64,000 nt of DNA from CAVQEG01 sp963711465 (GTDB lineage Bacteria; Bacteroidota; Ignavibacteria; OLB7): positions 2,108,001 through 2,172,000 of the forward strand of contig CAVQEG010000001.1 in NCBI GenBank assembly GCA_963711465.1, in the 5' to 3' direction. This document shows, piece after piece, positions 15,565-24,155 of the stretch (the first letter of the stretch is position 1; the number at the start of each line of letters is the position of its first letter). The notes beneath the pieces are model-generated. The model did not search any database. It saw only the letters and a program-made list of their open reading frames with translations, and had not been told where the DNA came from. The position numbers and the translations under genes were made by a program.

Positions 15565-18420
15565 TCATGTGCGCTCCGAACTCGGATTCGGAGCGCACAT
15601 TGCTTTTGCCCGATCGCGTGAGATCCGGACGTCACGCACCCGTGTGTGATCGTTTCCCAATACCGCCTCGAGCTGCGGCAGGACGCGTTCGTAAATCGCC
15701 AGCGCCGCCTCAGCGTCGCCGGTCTCCATCAGAATGCGCGCCTCGCCGCATCGCGCCAGCAGGGTCTGGGGATGGAGATCGCCGAGCGTTCGTGAGCGAA
15801 TGTCGAGAATCTCCCGCAGGACAGTCAACGCGCCCTGGTAATCGCCCTGGAGAAAATGCGATCGCTGCACGACGGTGAGCGCAGCGGCCCGAACGGGATG
15901 GTGAACCCCATACAATCCCTCCAGAATCCCGGCACTTCGCTCGGCGCTCTCCTGACTTTCGTTCATGTTCCCCACGTTCTGCTGAATCGACGCGAGGTTC
16001 ATCAGCCGATGCGCGTACTCGGCACTCCGTGGGCCCCTCAGCACCTTGTACAATTCCACCGACTTCTCCATGGCGACAAGCGCGTCCGAATAATCGCCCT
16101 TCGCGTTCAACGCTACCGCAATGTTGTTCAGTGCATCAGCAACCTGCAGACTTTCCGGTCCGTGTCGTTCGGCGCACACGTCATGGTACCTCTCGGCCCA
16201 CTCCAGCGCAGAATTCCAATCGCCGCTCTCGGCGCTTGCCGTGCTCAGGTTCTCGTAAATGCGCGGAAGACTCAGTGCGTCGGAGACGTCGGTCGCCCGC
16301 ATGTCGGTCAGCCGGGCCCAAATGGCAATTGCGTCCTTCGGCTGCCCCGCCATATACAGCGATTCAGCAGCGTCGTTGAGTATCAGCAGCTGCCCCTGGG
16401 ACAGGAGTTCATTGGTGTATGTCTCGGGTAGCGACCGACTTAGAAGCTCAACGGCTTCCCTGTACTCTCCGCGCGCCCGCAATACAGCGGTCACATGCCG
16501 AACGACCTGTATTCGATCCTCCGATTCCAGGGCGGCGAATTCCGGCGCCTCCAAACGGGCCGAATACTCGCGTGCGGGTGCGTACAGATATTCTATAGAA
16601 CGCCAGTATCCGGCGATGGAATCCGTCAGCGACCACGGGTCGGGTTCGAGATAGATGTCCACATCGAGCAGCGAATCGCGGAGTCGTTCATGGTTACCCG
16701 CCGCCTGCCACTGCCAGGGTTCTTCCGTCCATCGCCGCACGCCATTCGGTGTCTTTGAAAAGTATTCTCCGAGTCGTTCGTGCTCACTCCTGAGTGCCTC
16801 GGCTGACGCCAGATATCGTTGTCCGACCGCGTCGCGAAACATCTGGTGGAAGAACGTGACTCCCTGCCCATTGTTCATCAGTTGGTACTCCAGCGACGTG
16901 AGGAACTCCGAGAGATCCAGCCGGGAGAGGCCCGTCAACTCCATCAACTCGGGCTCATTGAGTCCCGATCTGGATACGAAAATCGAAATCAGCGTTCGGG
17001 TGACGATCTCGACACCGAAGTCCGATTCCATTCGCGCCAGGATGTTGGAGAAGAGATCCGACTCGATCAGGCGAGCGAGGAAGTCACCGACATCACTGTG
17101 GTTTCCGTAGATCCGGACTTCCTCGAGGGCGGATCGGAGCATCAGCGGATTCGAGAGCTGTGCGTTTGCTCGAATGACGTCCAGGACGCCAGGCGGTAGA
17201 ATTTTTCGAAAGCCGAGCAGAAAGTCGGTGGCTATTCGCGCCTTGCGCGCCTCGTCAAGAGGATGAACCCGCAGCTCGGTCGCGCCACGCCTCCGCAGCG
17301 CGTCCAGACTCAAGCCGGGAGTTGTCGATACGATCAGTCGCACGTTCGAAGGGACGATCTCGGGGAACCAGTTGAGATCGGTTTCGTCATTCGCCAGCTG
17401 GTTCACCGCATCGATTGCGAGTATCAACGGATCTTCGAGTGGAACGCGCTCGAGCCAATCGGTGAACCGGAGCTTACGTTGAACGGCATCAGTCGGTGGA
17501 CGGTCAGGCAGGGCAAATCGGTCCGCAATTTCGTGTATGACGTGGCGAATGATGTCGTCAGCCGACGTCGCATCGGCCGAACTTCCGACGAAGTGGCGAA
17601 CGAGAAACTGGGCGGGCCGCGCTCGGCGAAGTTCCGATGTCAGGTGCGAGATGAGCGCACTCTTGCCGAGCCCGGAGGCGCCTGAGACAGCGAGGGTCGA
17701 CGAATCCGAGTCCAGAAAGTGGCCAAGCGCATTCCAGTACTCATCGTCTGCCGCATAGGCACGAACCCGGCTGTGTGCGAACTCTTCATGAGGACTGCGT
17801 ATCGACTCGACCAACGATAAGCGTCCCGATGCCGGCCAGTCCCGATCGAGTATCCGGAGCAGGTCGCGGAGTACCAACCCCCCCAGCCGTTCGGGTGTCG
17901 CGAATTCGTTCCACAGAAATTGACCGCTACGAACTCGGTCCTTCAATTCGGCCAGCCGCGGTTCCACCGCAAACGATTGCGCTCCGGGTTCCGCAACCTT
18001 TTCATAGAAGAGTGGAGCGCAGCGCGGATCACCATGGTCGATCGCGTGCGAAATTTCAAGTTCGAGAATGCTCGTTTCGGCCGCGATGGCGTCATTGACC
18101 CAGGGATACCGCGCCAGGGTTTGTTCGTCATGGGCGACATCCTGACGCCGCGGAATCCAGCCGTATCGTTCTCCAAAGATTCCAAGGAAGTACGGCCGGC
18201 ACCGATCGATCTCTTCGAGACACACCCGTACGACCCGTCCCTGACGGGCTTCTTCATCGGTAATCCCCCACCGGAGGTCGATTTCGACGAAGTCAACGCC
18301 ACGCCCGCGGCACGCCGCTCGCACCTGGGGAAACACCCGTTTCAGAAGGTACTCGCGTTCGGCCTGCAGGTCGACGAACGTAGAGGAAAGAAAGAGCCGG
18401 AATTCGGAAACGGTGTGCAT
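15565..18420 (-). CDS. DUF4062-NTPase-TPR (STAND-type) protein
   Basis: A 951-residue multidomain protein. Residues 5-130 form a DUF4062 domain (FRLFLSSTFVDLQAEREYL, FVEIDLRWGITDEE), as in eukaryotic NWD1/TEP1-like proteins and many bacterial STAND NTPases. A P-loop NTPase follows, with Walker A GASGLGKS at 247-254 and a Walker B-like LILAIDAVN at 332-340. The C-terminal part (about 600-940) contains tetratricopeptide repeats such as ALEWAERYHDVCAERHG. STAND proteins act as sensor switches that oligomerise on ligand binding, and some are antiphage effectors. That role here is inference. ATG 18420 is chosen because homologues begin just before the FLSSTF motif; the frame extends 66 codons upstream. 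No signal peptide; cytoplasmic. Confidence 0.88.
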   Translation of the reverse strand: MHTVSEFRLFLSSTFVDLQAEREYLLKRVFPQVRAACRGRGVDFVEIDLRWGITDEEARQGRVVRVCLEEIDRCRPYFLGIFGERYGWIPRRQDVAHDEQTLARYPWVNDAIAAETSILELEISHAIDHGDPRCAPLFYEKVAEPGAQSFAVEPRLAELKDRVRSGQFLWNEFATPERLGGLVLRDLLRILDRDWPASGRLSLVESIRSPHEEFAHSRVRAYAADDEYWNALGHFLDSDSSTLAVSGASGLGKSALISHLTSELRRARPAQFLVRHFVGSSADATSADDIIRHVIHEIADRFALPDRPPTDAVQRKLRFTDWLERVPLEDPLILAIDAVNQLANDETDLNWFPEIVPSNVRLIVSTTPGLSLDALRRRGATELRVHPLDEARKARIATDFLLGFRKILPPGVLDVIRANAQLSNPLMLRSALEEVRIYGNHSDVGDFLARLIESDLFSNILARMESDFGVEIVTRTLISIFVSRSGLNEPELMELTGLSRLDLSEFLTSLEYQLMNNGQGVTFFHQMFRDAVGQRYLASAEALRSEHERLGEYFSKTPNGVRRWTEEPWQWQAAGNHERLRDSLLDVDIYLEPDPWSLTDSIAGYWRSIEYLYAPAREYSARLEAPEFAALESEDRIQVVRHVTAVLRARGEYREAVELLSRSLPETYTNELLSQGQLLILNDAAESLYMAGQPKDAIAIWARLTDMRATDVSDALSLPRIYENLSTASAESGDWNSALEWAERYHDVCAERHGPESLQVADALNNIAVALNAKGDYSDALVAMEKSVELYKVLRGPRSAEYAHRLMNLASIQQNVGNMNESQESAERSAGILEGLYGVHHPVRAAALTVVQRSHFLQGDYQGALTVLREILDIRSRTLGDLHPQTLLARCGEARILMETGDAEAALAIYERVLPQLEAVLGNDHTRVRDVRISRDRAKAMCAPNPSSERT
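15567..15604 (+). terminator. Hairpin terminator between convergent genes
   Basis: ATGTGCGCTCCGAA (15567-15580) pairs exactly with TTCGGAGCGCACAT (15587-15600), followed by TGCTTTTG on the plus strand. It fits as terminator of the plus-strand hypothetical gene. The same hairpin encodes the last residues and touches the stop codon of the minus-strand STAND gene, so coding and termination sequence overlap there. Confidence 0.75.
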
Positions 18421-18777
18421 GAGTCGGCCCGAGGACGGGTGCCATTGATGGATGTCCAGGAGATACGTCGGGTGACGATGGAGTAGCGCCGGGCTCTGGT
18501 CCGGTGATCCGATGAACTTCGGACGCAGGTTGTCCACGTACTGCGGCTTCGCACGCGGCGGAATGCCGTCTGCGGGTGGGTTGTCGCCGCCGATTGCGAC
18601 GCTGCCGACCACCGCCATATCGATGGCACCGATCTACGTCGTCGATTGCAGGGAGAATCGCATTCAGCACCATTCTCGATGGATGGATTGGCGGAAGGCG
18701 TCACGACCATCGAAGAAGAGAGCCGGAGGGGTGCGATTTTCCGGTTGGCGGAACATAGGCCGTTGGCTGGCGCCGCG

Positions 18778-19509
18778 CTAGAAATCAAGCCCGAGCGCGG
18801 CATAGGCGTGATAGCCCGTCTCCCCGTGATCGTTCACTGTCGGCCCCCCGGAGGCGAGCAGTCGCAACGGGCCCGGGAGATCGTAGATCGCGCCCACGCC
18901 CAGACTGGTAGAGGCGCTGCCCCCGACGGCATCGGTCCCCTGCCGATCCGCCTCGACGCCGATCAGCAGCTGGTCGCCGAACTGTCGGGCGACCGCGACG
19001 CCGCCGCTCCAGTAATTGCGATTGCCCGAACCCGGATTGATCGCGTAGCCGCCACCACCGAACACCGACCATGTCCCCACGTCTTCCTGCGCCCAAATCG
19101 GGAGGAATGCCGTGACGCGGCCGGAGCCGAGCCCATTGGTCGCGGTCGGCAACGAGACGCCGGGGAATGCTGCGATCGACAGGCCGACCGCCTCGTCGTG
19201 CAGGAATTCGTACTTGACCGAGGCCTCGAGATCACCTGCACCCCAACGCGTTCCGGTTGTGTCGTGCGCAAATGCGACCGGCAGCCCGAGCGTGAGCTGC
19301 ACGCCCTGAGCGGCGCCGTAATTGATCTCTGCACCGAACGCGCCTTCGTATTCGTCGCCGCTGCCTTCCATGTCCGACTGCGGGGCATAGACTTCCCAGT
19401 GGCCGATATCGGTCGGCACCGGATCGTCGGTGAGGAATGGCGGTCCGGCAAGGGCAGCGGCGGGAAGCGCCAGCAGGGCGAGTGCCAGGAGTGCCGAGGC
19501 CCGGTTCAC
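18778..19509 (-). CDS. Outer-membrane transporter-like protein
   Basis: About 243 residues. From a GTG at 19509 the protein begins MNRASALLALALLALPAAALAGPP, a clear signal peptide. The mature part (PPFLTDDPVPTDIGHWEVY, YGAAQGVQLTLGLPVAFA, AGDLEASVKYEFL, GVSLPTA) matches the family of predicted beta-barrel proteins annotated as MetA-pathway-of-phenol-degradation or transporter-like, and ends in YHAYAALGLDF with a terminal Phe typical of outer-membrane proteins. The longer frame upstream is rejected because it has no signal character. Function and substrate are unknown. Confidence 0.75.
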   Translation of the reverse strand: MNRASALLALALLALPAAALAGPPFLTDDPVPTDIGHWEVYAPQSDMEGSGDEYEGAFGAEINYGAAQGVQLTLGLPVAFAHDTTGTRWGAGDLEASVKYEFLHDEAVGLSIAAFPGVSLPTATNGLGSGRVTAFLPIWAQEDVGTWSVFGGGGYAINPGSGNRNYWSGGVAVARQFGDQLLIGVEADRQGTDAVGGSASTSLGVGAIYDLPGPLRLLASGGPTVNDHGETGYHAYAALGLDF

Positions 19510-19934
19510 GCCGGTGCCGCGCCCTTGTCGCCGGGATGGTGACCCGGGCGCCGCGGAAGAACGAGAATCCGTGGAACCAACGGAACGGGAACAATCGCCG
19601 GTGCAATCGGCACATGCCACGGTGCGGTGCTTCCTCGCAATTCTCGGTGCCTTGAACCACTCATTGAATATCATTCAGCTGACGTATCTATCGATGTTGT
19701 TGAATTCGCTGTCGACCGTTCCAATGCGGCGGCCCGGGACGGCTCAATCGTGGAGACGTAGTCCCTCACGTTTCATACCGACGTTCCGGAGGGACGGACC
19801 GTCGAGGACACCGTCGGCCCTTCGAACACGGTCATCGTGTCGTCGGAAGGTGATTCCGCCGACACGATTCAAAGAAACGTCAACATCGGTGCCGACCGAA
19901 GCATGCCTGTCCGGGTTCGGTGGGAACATCCGGT
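19510..19934. other. Intergenic region, no gene seen
   Basis: About 425 bases without a recognisable gene. A more AT-rich patch around 19660-19700 may contain the promoter for the minus-strand outer-membrane protein gene. Confidence 0.4.
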
Positions 19935-20110
19935 CTACGCATCGTCGTATGCCTTCTGCAGCGCCGCCACGTCGAGCTTGACCATCGTCATCATCGCGTC
20001 CATCACCGCCTTCACCTTCGCCGAATCCCGGTCGCTGACGAGTTCCACGAATCGCCGCGGAACGATCTGCCAGGAAACGCCGAACGGATCGGTCGCGGCA
20101 CTCATCTCAA
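19935..20110 (-). pseudogene. C-terminal fragment of PhnB-like VOC protein
   Basis: DPFGVSWQIVPRRFVELVSD followed by AKVKAVMDAMMTMVKLDVAALQ is the C-terminus of PhnB-like VOC/3-demethylubiquinone-methyltransferase-like proteins, which are about 140-160 residues long. Only the last 50 or so residues remain. The sequence upstream is unrelated and leads into a copy of the GGATGACATCG repeat motif at 20239. Non-functional remnant. Confidence 0.75.
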
Positions 20111-20290
20111 TCTCGACCGCGGAAACACCGCGATCGCTGAAGGCATCGCCAGCGACCACACCGCACAGCGAGATCCCTCGCACGCCGCGCCAACTCCCGA
20201 CGGTGCCCGACTCCCCGGCACTGCGGCGGGCGTGCGCAGGATGACATCGGGGCGCGTTTTGGCGGGTGCGGTGGTCCCGCTCAACCTCTC

Positions 20291-21430
20291 TCAGATCGGC
20301 TCATCAAATGCTCTTGCTATCGAACGCGCCAGCGCTTCGAGCGAGGAGAACCTCGTGATCAGATTTCGAACCAGCGCGATTGGAGCCGAGTTCACGAACA
20401 TAAGCCGCGCCAGCCGCCGCGAATCGGTCTGAATTCGCTCCACGCGATCGCGGCGGCGCTTCACGTAGAGCGATACCGCGTGTTCGACGAAGTCGGCATC
20501 AGTGCGTGAGAGCTCGTCGGCCAGGACGGCAGCGGATTCCATCGCCATCGATGCGCCGATGCCGGCCGTCGGCAGAAATCCCGCGGCAGTGTCCCCGAGC
20601 AACACGACCCTGCCGCGTGCCCATTTTTTCGCTCGTACGTCCGACAGCTTCCAGAAGAACATCTCCGTTCCGTCGTCCGGCACCGCATCCAGCCAGGCGT
20701 CGACGTATCGGCCCATTCCTGAAAACCGCTCCCGAAGTCGTTCGCGTCGACCATCGCCCGATTGCTCGAAATTCCCGTCGAGTGGCGCTCCGGCGAAAAT
20801 GCCCGCGCCGGCACGCGTCGGATACGCGCCGACGAATCGGCCCGCTCCCCAGTGCTCAACAAAGGTTTCGGGTGGCAGTGTGTCGACGTCGGCCCACCAG
20901 ACCCAGCCGCCCCATCCCGTATGGAAATACGGTTGTTCACCGAATACGAGACTCCGTACGCGCGAGTGAATACCGTCGGCACCGACAACGAGGTCGAACG
21001 TTTCCCGCGAGTCGTCAGTGAACCTCGCCTCGACCTCATCACCGGTTTGTTTCAACGAATCGAGTTCGGTTCCGAACCGCAGGTCGGCGTCACCCAGACT
21101 GCTATGGAGCAATTTGATGAGCTGCGGTCGTGTGCAGCTCAGATTCGGACCGAAGCGGTCGGCAATCGACTGCAGGGACCAGCGTTTGACCAGTTCGCCA
21201 TCGCCATTGCGAACTTCATAATTGTTGCCGGGAATGGATTCGGCGGCGAAGCGCTCGTAGAGCGACAGACCGTGGAGCACGCGGTAGCCCAGGGACCAGA
21301 GCCCGAGCATATACCCGGCATGGTCAAAATTCGGAGCACGTTCGATAAGGGTGACGTCAACGGGTTGGTGTTTGAGCAGAGCCGCGAGCGTCATACCGCC
21401 GACGCCGGCTCCAACGATCAATACGCGCAT
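20291..21430 (-). CDS. FAD-dependent monooxygenase
   Basis: A 379-residue flavoprotein of the PHBH/UbiH-like group A monooxygenases, which hydroxylate aromatic or polyketide-type substrates using NAD(P)H and O2. The N-terminal dinucleotide-binding motif is GAGVGG (7-12) in MRVLIVGAGVGGMTLAALL. The DG motif is VVGADGIHSRVRSL, and the GD motif is VVLLGDTAAGFLPTAGIG. No membrane anchor. It lies 38 bases downstream of the phosphatase gene, probably in the same transcript. The substrate cannot be inferred. Confidence 0.9.
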   Translation of the reverse strand: MRVLIVGAGVGGMTLAALLKHQPVDVTLIERAPNFDHAGYMLGLWSLGYRVLHGLSLYERFAAESIPGNNYEVRNGDGELVKRWSLQSIADRFGPNLSCTRPQLIKLLHSSLGDADLRFGTELDSLKQTGDEVEARFTDDSRETFDLVVGADGIHSRVRSLVFGEQPYFHTGWGGWVWWADVDTLPPETFVEHWGAGRFVGAYPTRAGAGIFAGAPLDGNFEQSGDGRRERLRERFSGMGRYVDAWLDAVPDDGTEMFFWKLSDVRAKKWARGRVVLLGDTAAGFLPTAGIGASMAMESAAVLADELSRTDADFVEHAVSLYVKRRRDRVERIQTDSRRLARLMFVNSAPIALVRNLITRFSSLEALARSIARAFDEPI

Positions 21431-21468
21431 GGGTCCGATTTCTGATGTCGCGATGTGTGATTATGTAC

Positions 21469-21984
21469 TCAATGAGGTTTCGGTCGGATGGTCCTGGCAA
21501 TCCACAGGCGCTGTTCGTGGGTATCGGGTACCGGTCGTCCACGTGCTTGTTCTATCAGCCGAAGCGCTGTCTCCCAATCGAGACCGAGCTCGGCGAGGAC
21601 TGCCGCTGCCATCAGAGTGGATCTGCCGATGCCGTGATGACAATGGATCAGGACGCCGGCTCCTCGTTCGACGTCCTCTCGGAGCGTCGCCGCAATTCTA
21701 CAAAACTGCGAGGCAGATTCGGGCACGCCATAATCCGCAACGGGGACGTTCGTAAAGGCGATACCCCGTTGGCGGCATGTCGTCTCCTCCAGGTCGAGGT
21801 TGAGTTCGTGCGTTTCCGCCGGGGTGAGCAGCGACACGACGTGTTCGACACCGGCGCGCCGCCAGCCGCCCACCGCATCGCAGAGTCGAACGCCACCCGG
21901 AGGGTGTGCCGAAACGGCGAGCCGTCCGCCGGACAGAGCGCCAGGATCCAGCCAGAAGATATCGGTGCGAGGGACTCGGTTCAC
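21469..21984 (-). CDS. Dual-specificity/tyrosine protein phosphatase
   Basis: A 171-residue cysteine phosphatase with the CX5R signature in LIHCHHGIGRSTLMAAAVLA (Cys115, Arg121). A candidate general acid is Asp84 in VPVADYGVPE. The N-terminus (DIFWLDPGALSGGRLAVSAH) is typical of bacterial DSP-like proteins. It would dephosphorylate Tyr/Ser/Thr residues or small phosphate esters. It sits between the TPR-LuxR regulator (106 bases upstream) and the monooxygenase, all on the minus strand. No kinase partner is visible nearby. Confidence 0.88.
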   Translation of the reverse strand: MNRVPRTDIFWLDPGALSGGRLAVSAHPPGGVRLCDAVGGWRRAGVEHVVSLLTPAETHELNLDLEETTCRQRGIAFTNVPVADYGVPESASQFCRIAATLREDVERGAGVLIHCHHGIGRSTLMAAAVLAELGLDWETALRLIEQARGRPVPDTHEQRLWIARTIRPKPH

Positions 21985-22089
21985 GTTTGCACGAGAAAGG
22001 GGCGTCGGTAGTGGAGGAGCTGCACGCGCTCGGACAGTCTACGGATAGTCGGGGTGAGTCCGGGTGTCATCGCGGGATCGCGACGACGT

Positions 22090-24015
22090 TCAGCCCCCCT
22101 CCATCCCCACCAGATACGTCTTCAGATTCTCCCGGTTGACCAGGTTGAGTTTTTTGCGGATGCTGTGCTGGTGGTTGAAGACCGTCTTGGGCGCGACGCT
22201 CAGAACGTCCGCGATCTGCTTGGCGCCCATCGACAGACGCAGCAGCACGCAGATCTGGAATTCCACCAGTGTCAGCGTCGGTGCGATCTGCATCAGTTGG
22301 TCGGCGAACTCGTGGTGGACGGACAGGAACCTGCTGGCCAGTTCCTCCCGATCGCGGCGAACGTCTGACGAGCCCTGTATTGCGATAAGGAGATTTCTTG
22401 CGTGATCGCTCTTGTCGTCGTCGTGCGCGCCGATGATCCTTTCCAGACCCCGTTCGACCAGCCCGACGAACTCCTGCTTTTCGAGGATCCGCGCAGCGAG
22501 GGTCACCAGTTCGTGGGTCTTCGCCTCGAGCTCGGATTCAATCTGCAGGACCCTGCCATCCATTTCCGCGAGCGTCCGCTTGTATTGCTCCACGCGGTGA
22601 AGGATTTCGAAGTTCTTAAGGCGCCGATCGGCGCTCTCGGTGAAGATCTCCTGCTGCAGGGCATGGAATTTCTCGAAGTGGGACAGCGCCTTCGCGGAGT
22701 TGCCAATGAGCTTGTAATACGATGCAAGGTCGCGATGGATGTGCTGCTGTTCGAGCTTCATCGCATGTTCCTCGGCGAGCAGCAGCGCGCGATACAGGTA
22801 GTCATGCGCCGTGGCCGAGTCCGTATGCATCAATGCGCTTCCGAGCCCGCGATTGCAGCGGACGACGAGCTCGGTGGCTGCGAGGGACTGCGCGATATCG
22901 TTTGCTTCGAGAAAGCTGGTGATTGCTGCCTGGTGGTCGCCCTGGAGTGCCGTCAACTCGCCGAGCAGGAACAGGATTTCCGCCTCACCGGTCCTGAATC
23001 CAGCGGATTGATACTCCCGGAGCGACTCCTCGTAGAGCGCCCGTGCCTCGGAATACTGACTGTCGTCGGCGCAGGCCTGTCCGGCACTCTGCAGCGCAAC
23101 GCCGTACATGTACCCGCGAACGCCGAGCTCGTCGAATTTCCTCCTGCTCAGACGGAAGTATTCGCCCGAAGCCCGAGCTTCTCCCTGCTCCCGCAGGAGC
23201 TCGCCGATTTGATGGAGAACGATGGCCTGGCCCGCTTCATCGCCTTGCTCCTTCAGAAGCTCGTGTGACCGTTCATACGCCTCCAGCGCCTCATGCCGCC
23301 CGCCGATGGACTTCAGTCCATTCCCACAATTGATGTATGCATTCGCCAGTATGCGTGTGACGTCGAAATGAACCGCGGCCCAGCCGTTGGTCTGCCAGAC
23401 GTACGAATTCTCGACGTCAACGGCTCTTTCCAGAGTACCGATCGCCTCGGCGGCGCAAAGCACGGCGGCGTCGTAATCACCAAGGCAGAAGTGACTTGAC
23501 GACAGGTTGACGAGCGCAATACCGGCGTCGAAGTGATTCCCCCTGCGCCGGGTGATGTCGAGACTTTCGCACAGGGCGGCGACACTTCCGGCATATTGAC
23601 TTCCGCGGGAACAGCCGACTCCAATGTTCAGAAGCGCCTTTGCCAACCCAATCTCATCACCGGCGACCCTGAATTCCTTCTTCGCCCGCCGTGCCCATTC
23701 GAGCGATTCCACATCATCCTCGACCACATAACTGATTCCAAGGCACGCGATGGCGCGACCGCGAACGCAACCGGCGTCGTCGAATGCTTCGAGCGCCTGC
23801 TCATACAATCGGATTGCATCATCGAGGCTCTGCCTCGAATACGCCCGCACCGCGCGTACGTAGCACAGGTAGCCGTGTTCGATCGGCGTGTCAACGCCAC
23901 CCTCTATCAGCTGCTCAATATGGTAATCGCACATCGCACCACGGCCTCCGGCAACAGCCAGGAGACCGCGATTGGTGTGATAGACGATGCGCTTGTGCCG
24001 ACGCTCCTGTTTCAC
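22090..24015 (-). CDS. TPR protein with C-terminal LuxR-type HTH
   Basis: A 641-residue predicted transcription regulator. The first 440 residues hold many tetratricopeptide-like helices (for example SLDDAIRLYEQALEAFDDAG, HEALEAYERSHELLKEQGDE, SEARALYEESLREYQSAGFR). A coiled coil follows (RVEQYKRTLAEMDGRVLQIE). The C-terminal 60 residues form a LuxR/GerE helix-turn-helix: LTLVEFQICVLLRLSMGAKQ then IADVLSVAPKTVFNHQHSI. No membrane segment, so it is soluble. Similar TPR-coiled coil-HTH proteins are common in Bacteroidota. It lies 140 bases downstream of the subtilase gene on the same strand and could respond to it or control it; the target genes are unknown. Confidence 0.88.
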   Translation of the reverse strand: MKQERRHKRIVYHTNRGLLAVAGGRGAMCDYHIEQLIEGGVDTPIEHGYLCYVRAVRAYSRQSLDDAIRLYEQALEAFDDAGCVRGRAIACLGISYVVEDDVESLEWARRAKKEFRVAGDEIGLAKALLNIGVGCSRGSQYAGSVAALCESLDITRRRGNHFDAGIALVNLSSSHFCLGDYDAAVLCAAEAIGTLERAVDVENSYVWQTNGWAAVHFDVTRILANAYINCGNGLKSIGGRHEALEAYERSHELLKEQGDEAGQAIVLHQIGELLREQGEARASGEYFRLSRRKFDELGVRGYMYGVALQSAGQACADDSQYSEARALYEESLREYQSAGFRTGEAEILFLLGELTALQGDHQAAITSFLEANDIAQSLAATELVVRCNRGLGSALMHTDSATAHDYLYRALLLAEEHAMKLEQQHIHRDLASYYKLIGNSAKALSHFEKFHALQQEIFTESADRRLKNFEILHRVEQYKRTLAEMDGRVLQIESELEAKTHELVTLAARILEKQEFVGLVERGLERIIGAHDDDKSDHARNLLIAIQGSSDVRRDREELASRFLSVHHEFADQLMQIAPTLTLVEFQICVLLRLSMGAKQIADVLSVAPKTVFNHQHSIRKKLNLVNRENLKTYLVGMEGG

Positions 24016-24155
24016 TTGAGGCGTTTGCCTTACCGGTCCAGCTGACCGTGATGCATTGAGAAGAGAGAGCTCTCAGCCGCGGCTACAGCATGCTCCCATG
24101 GAACCACCCACCCGCATAACGCCGTTATCTCCCGAATCCGCAAAAACTCTGGCGA

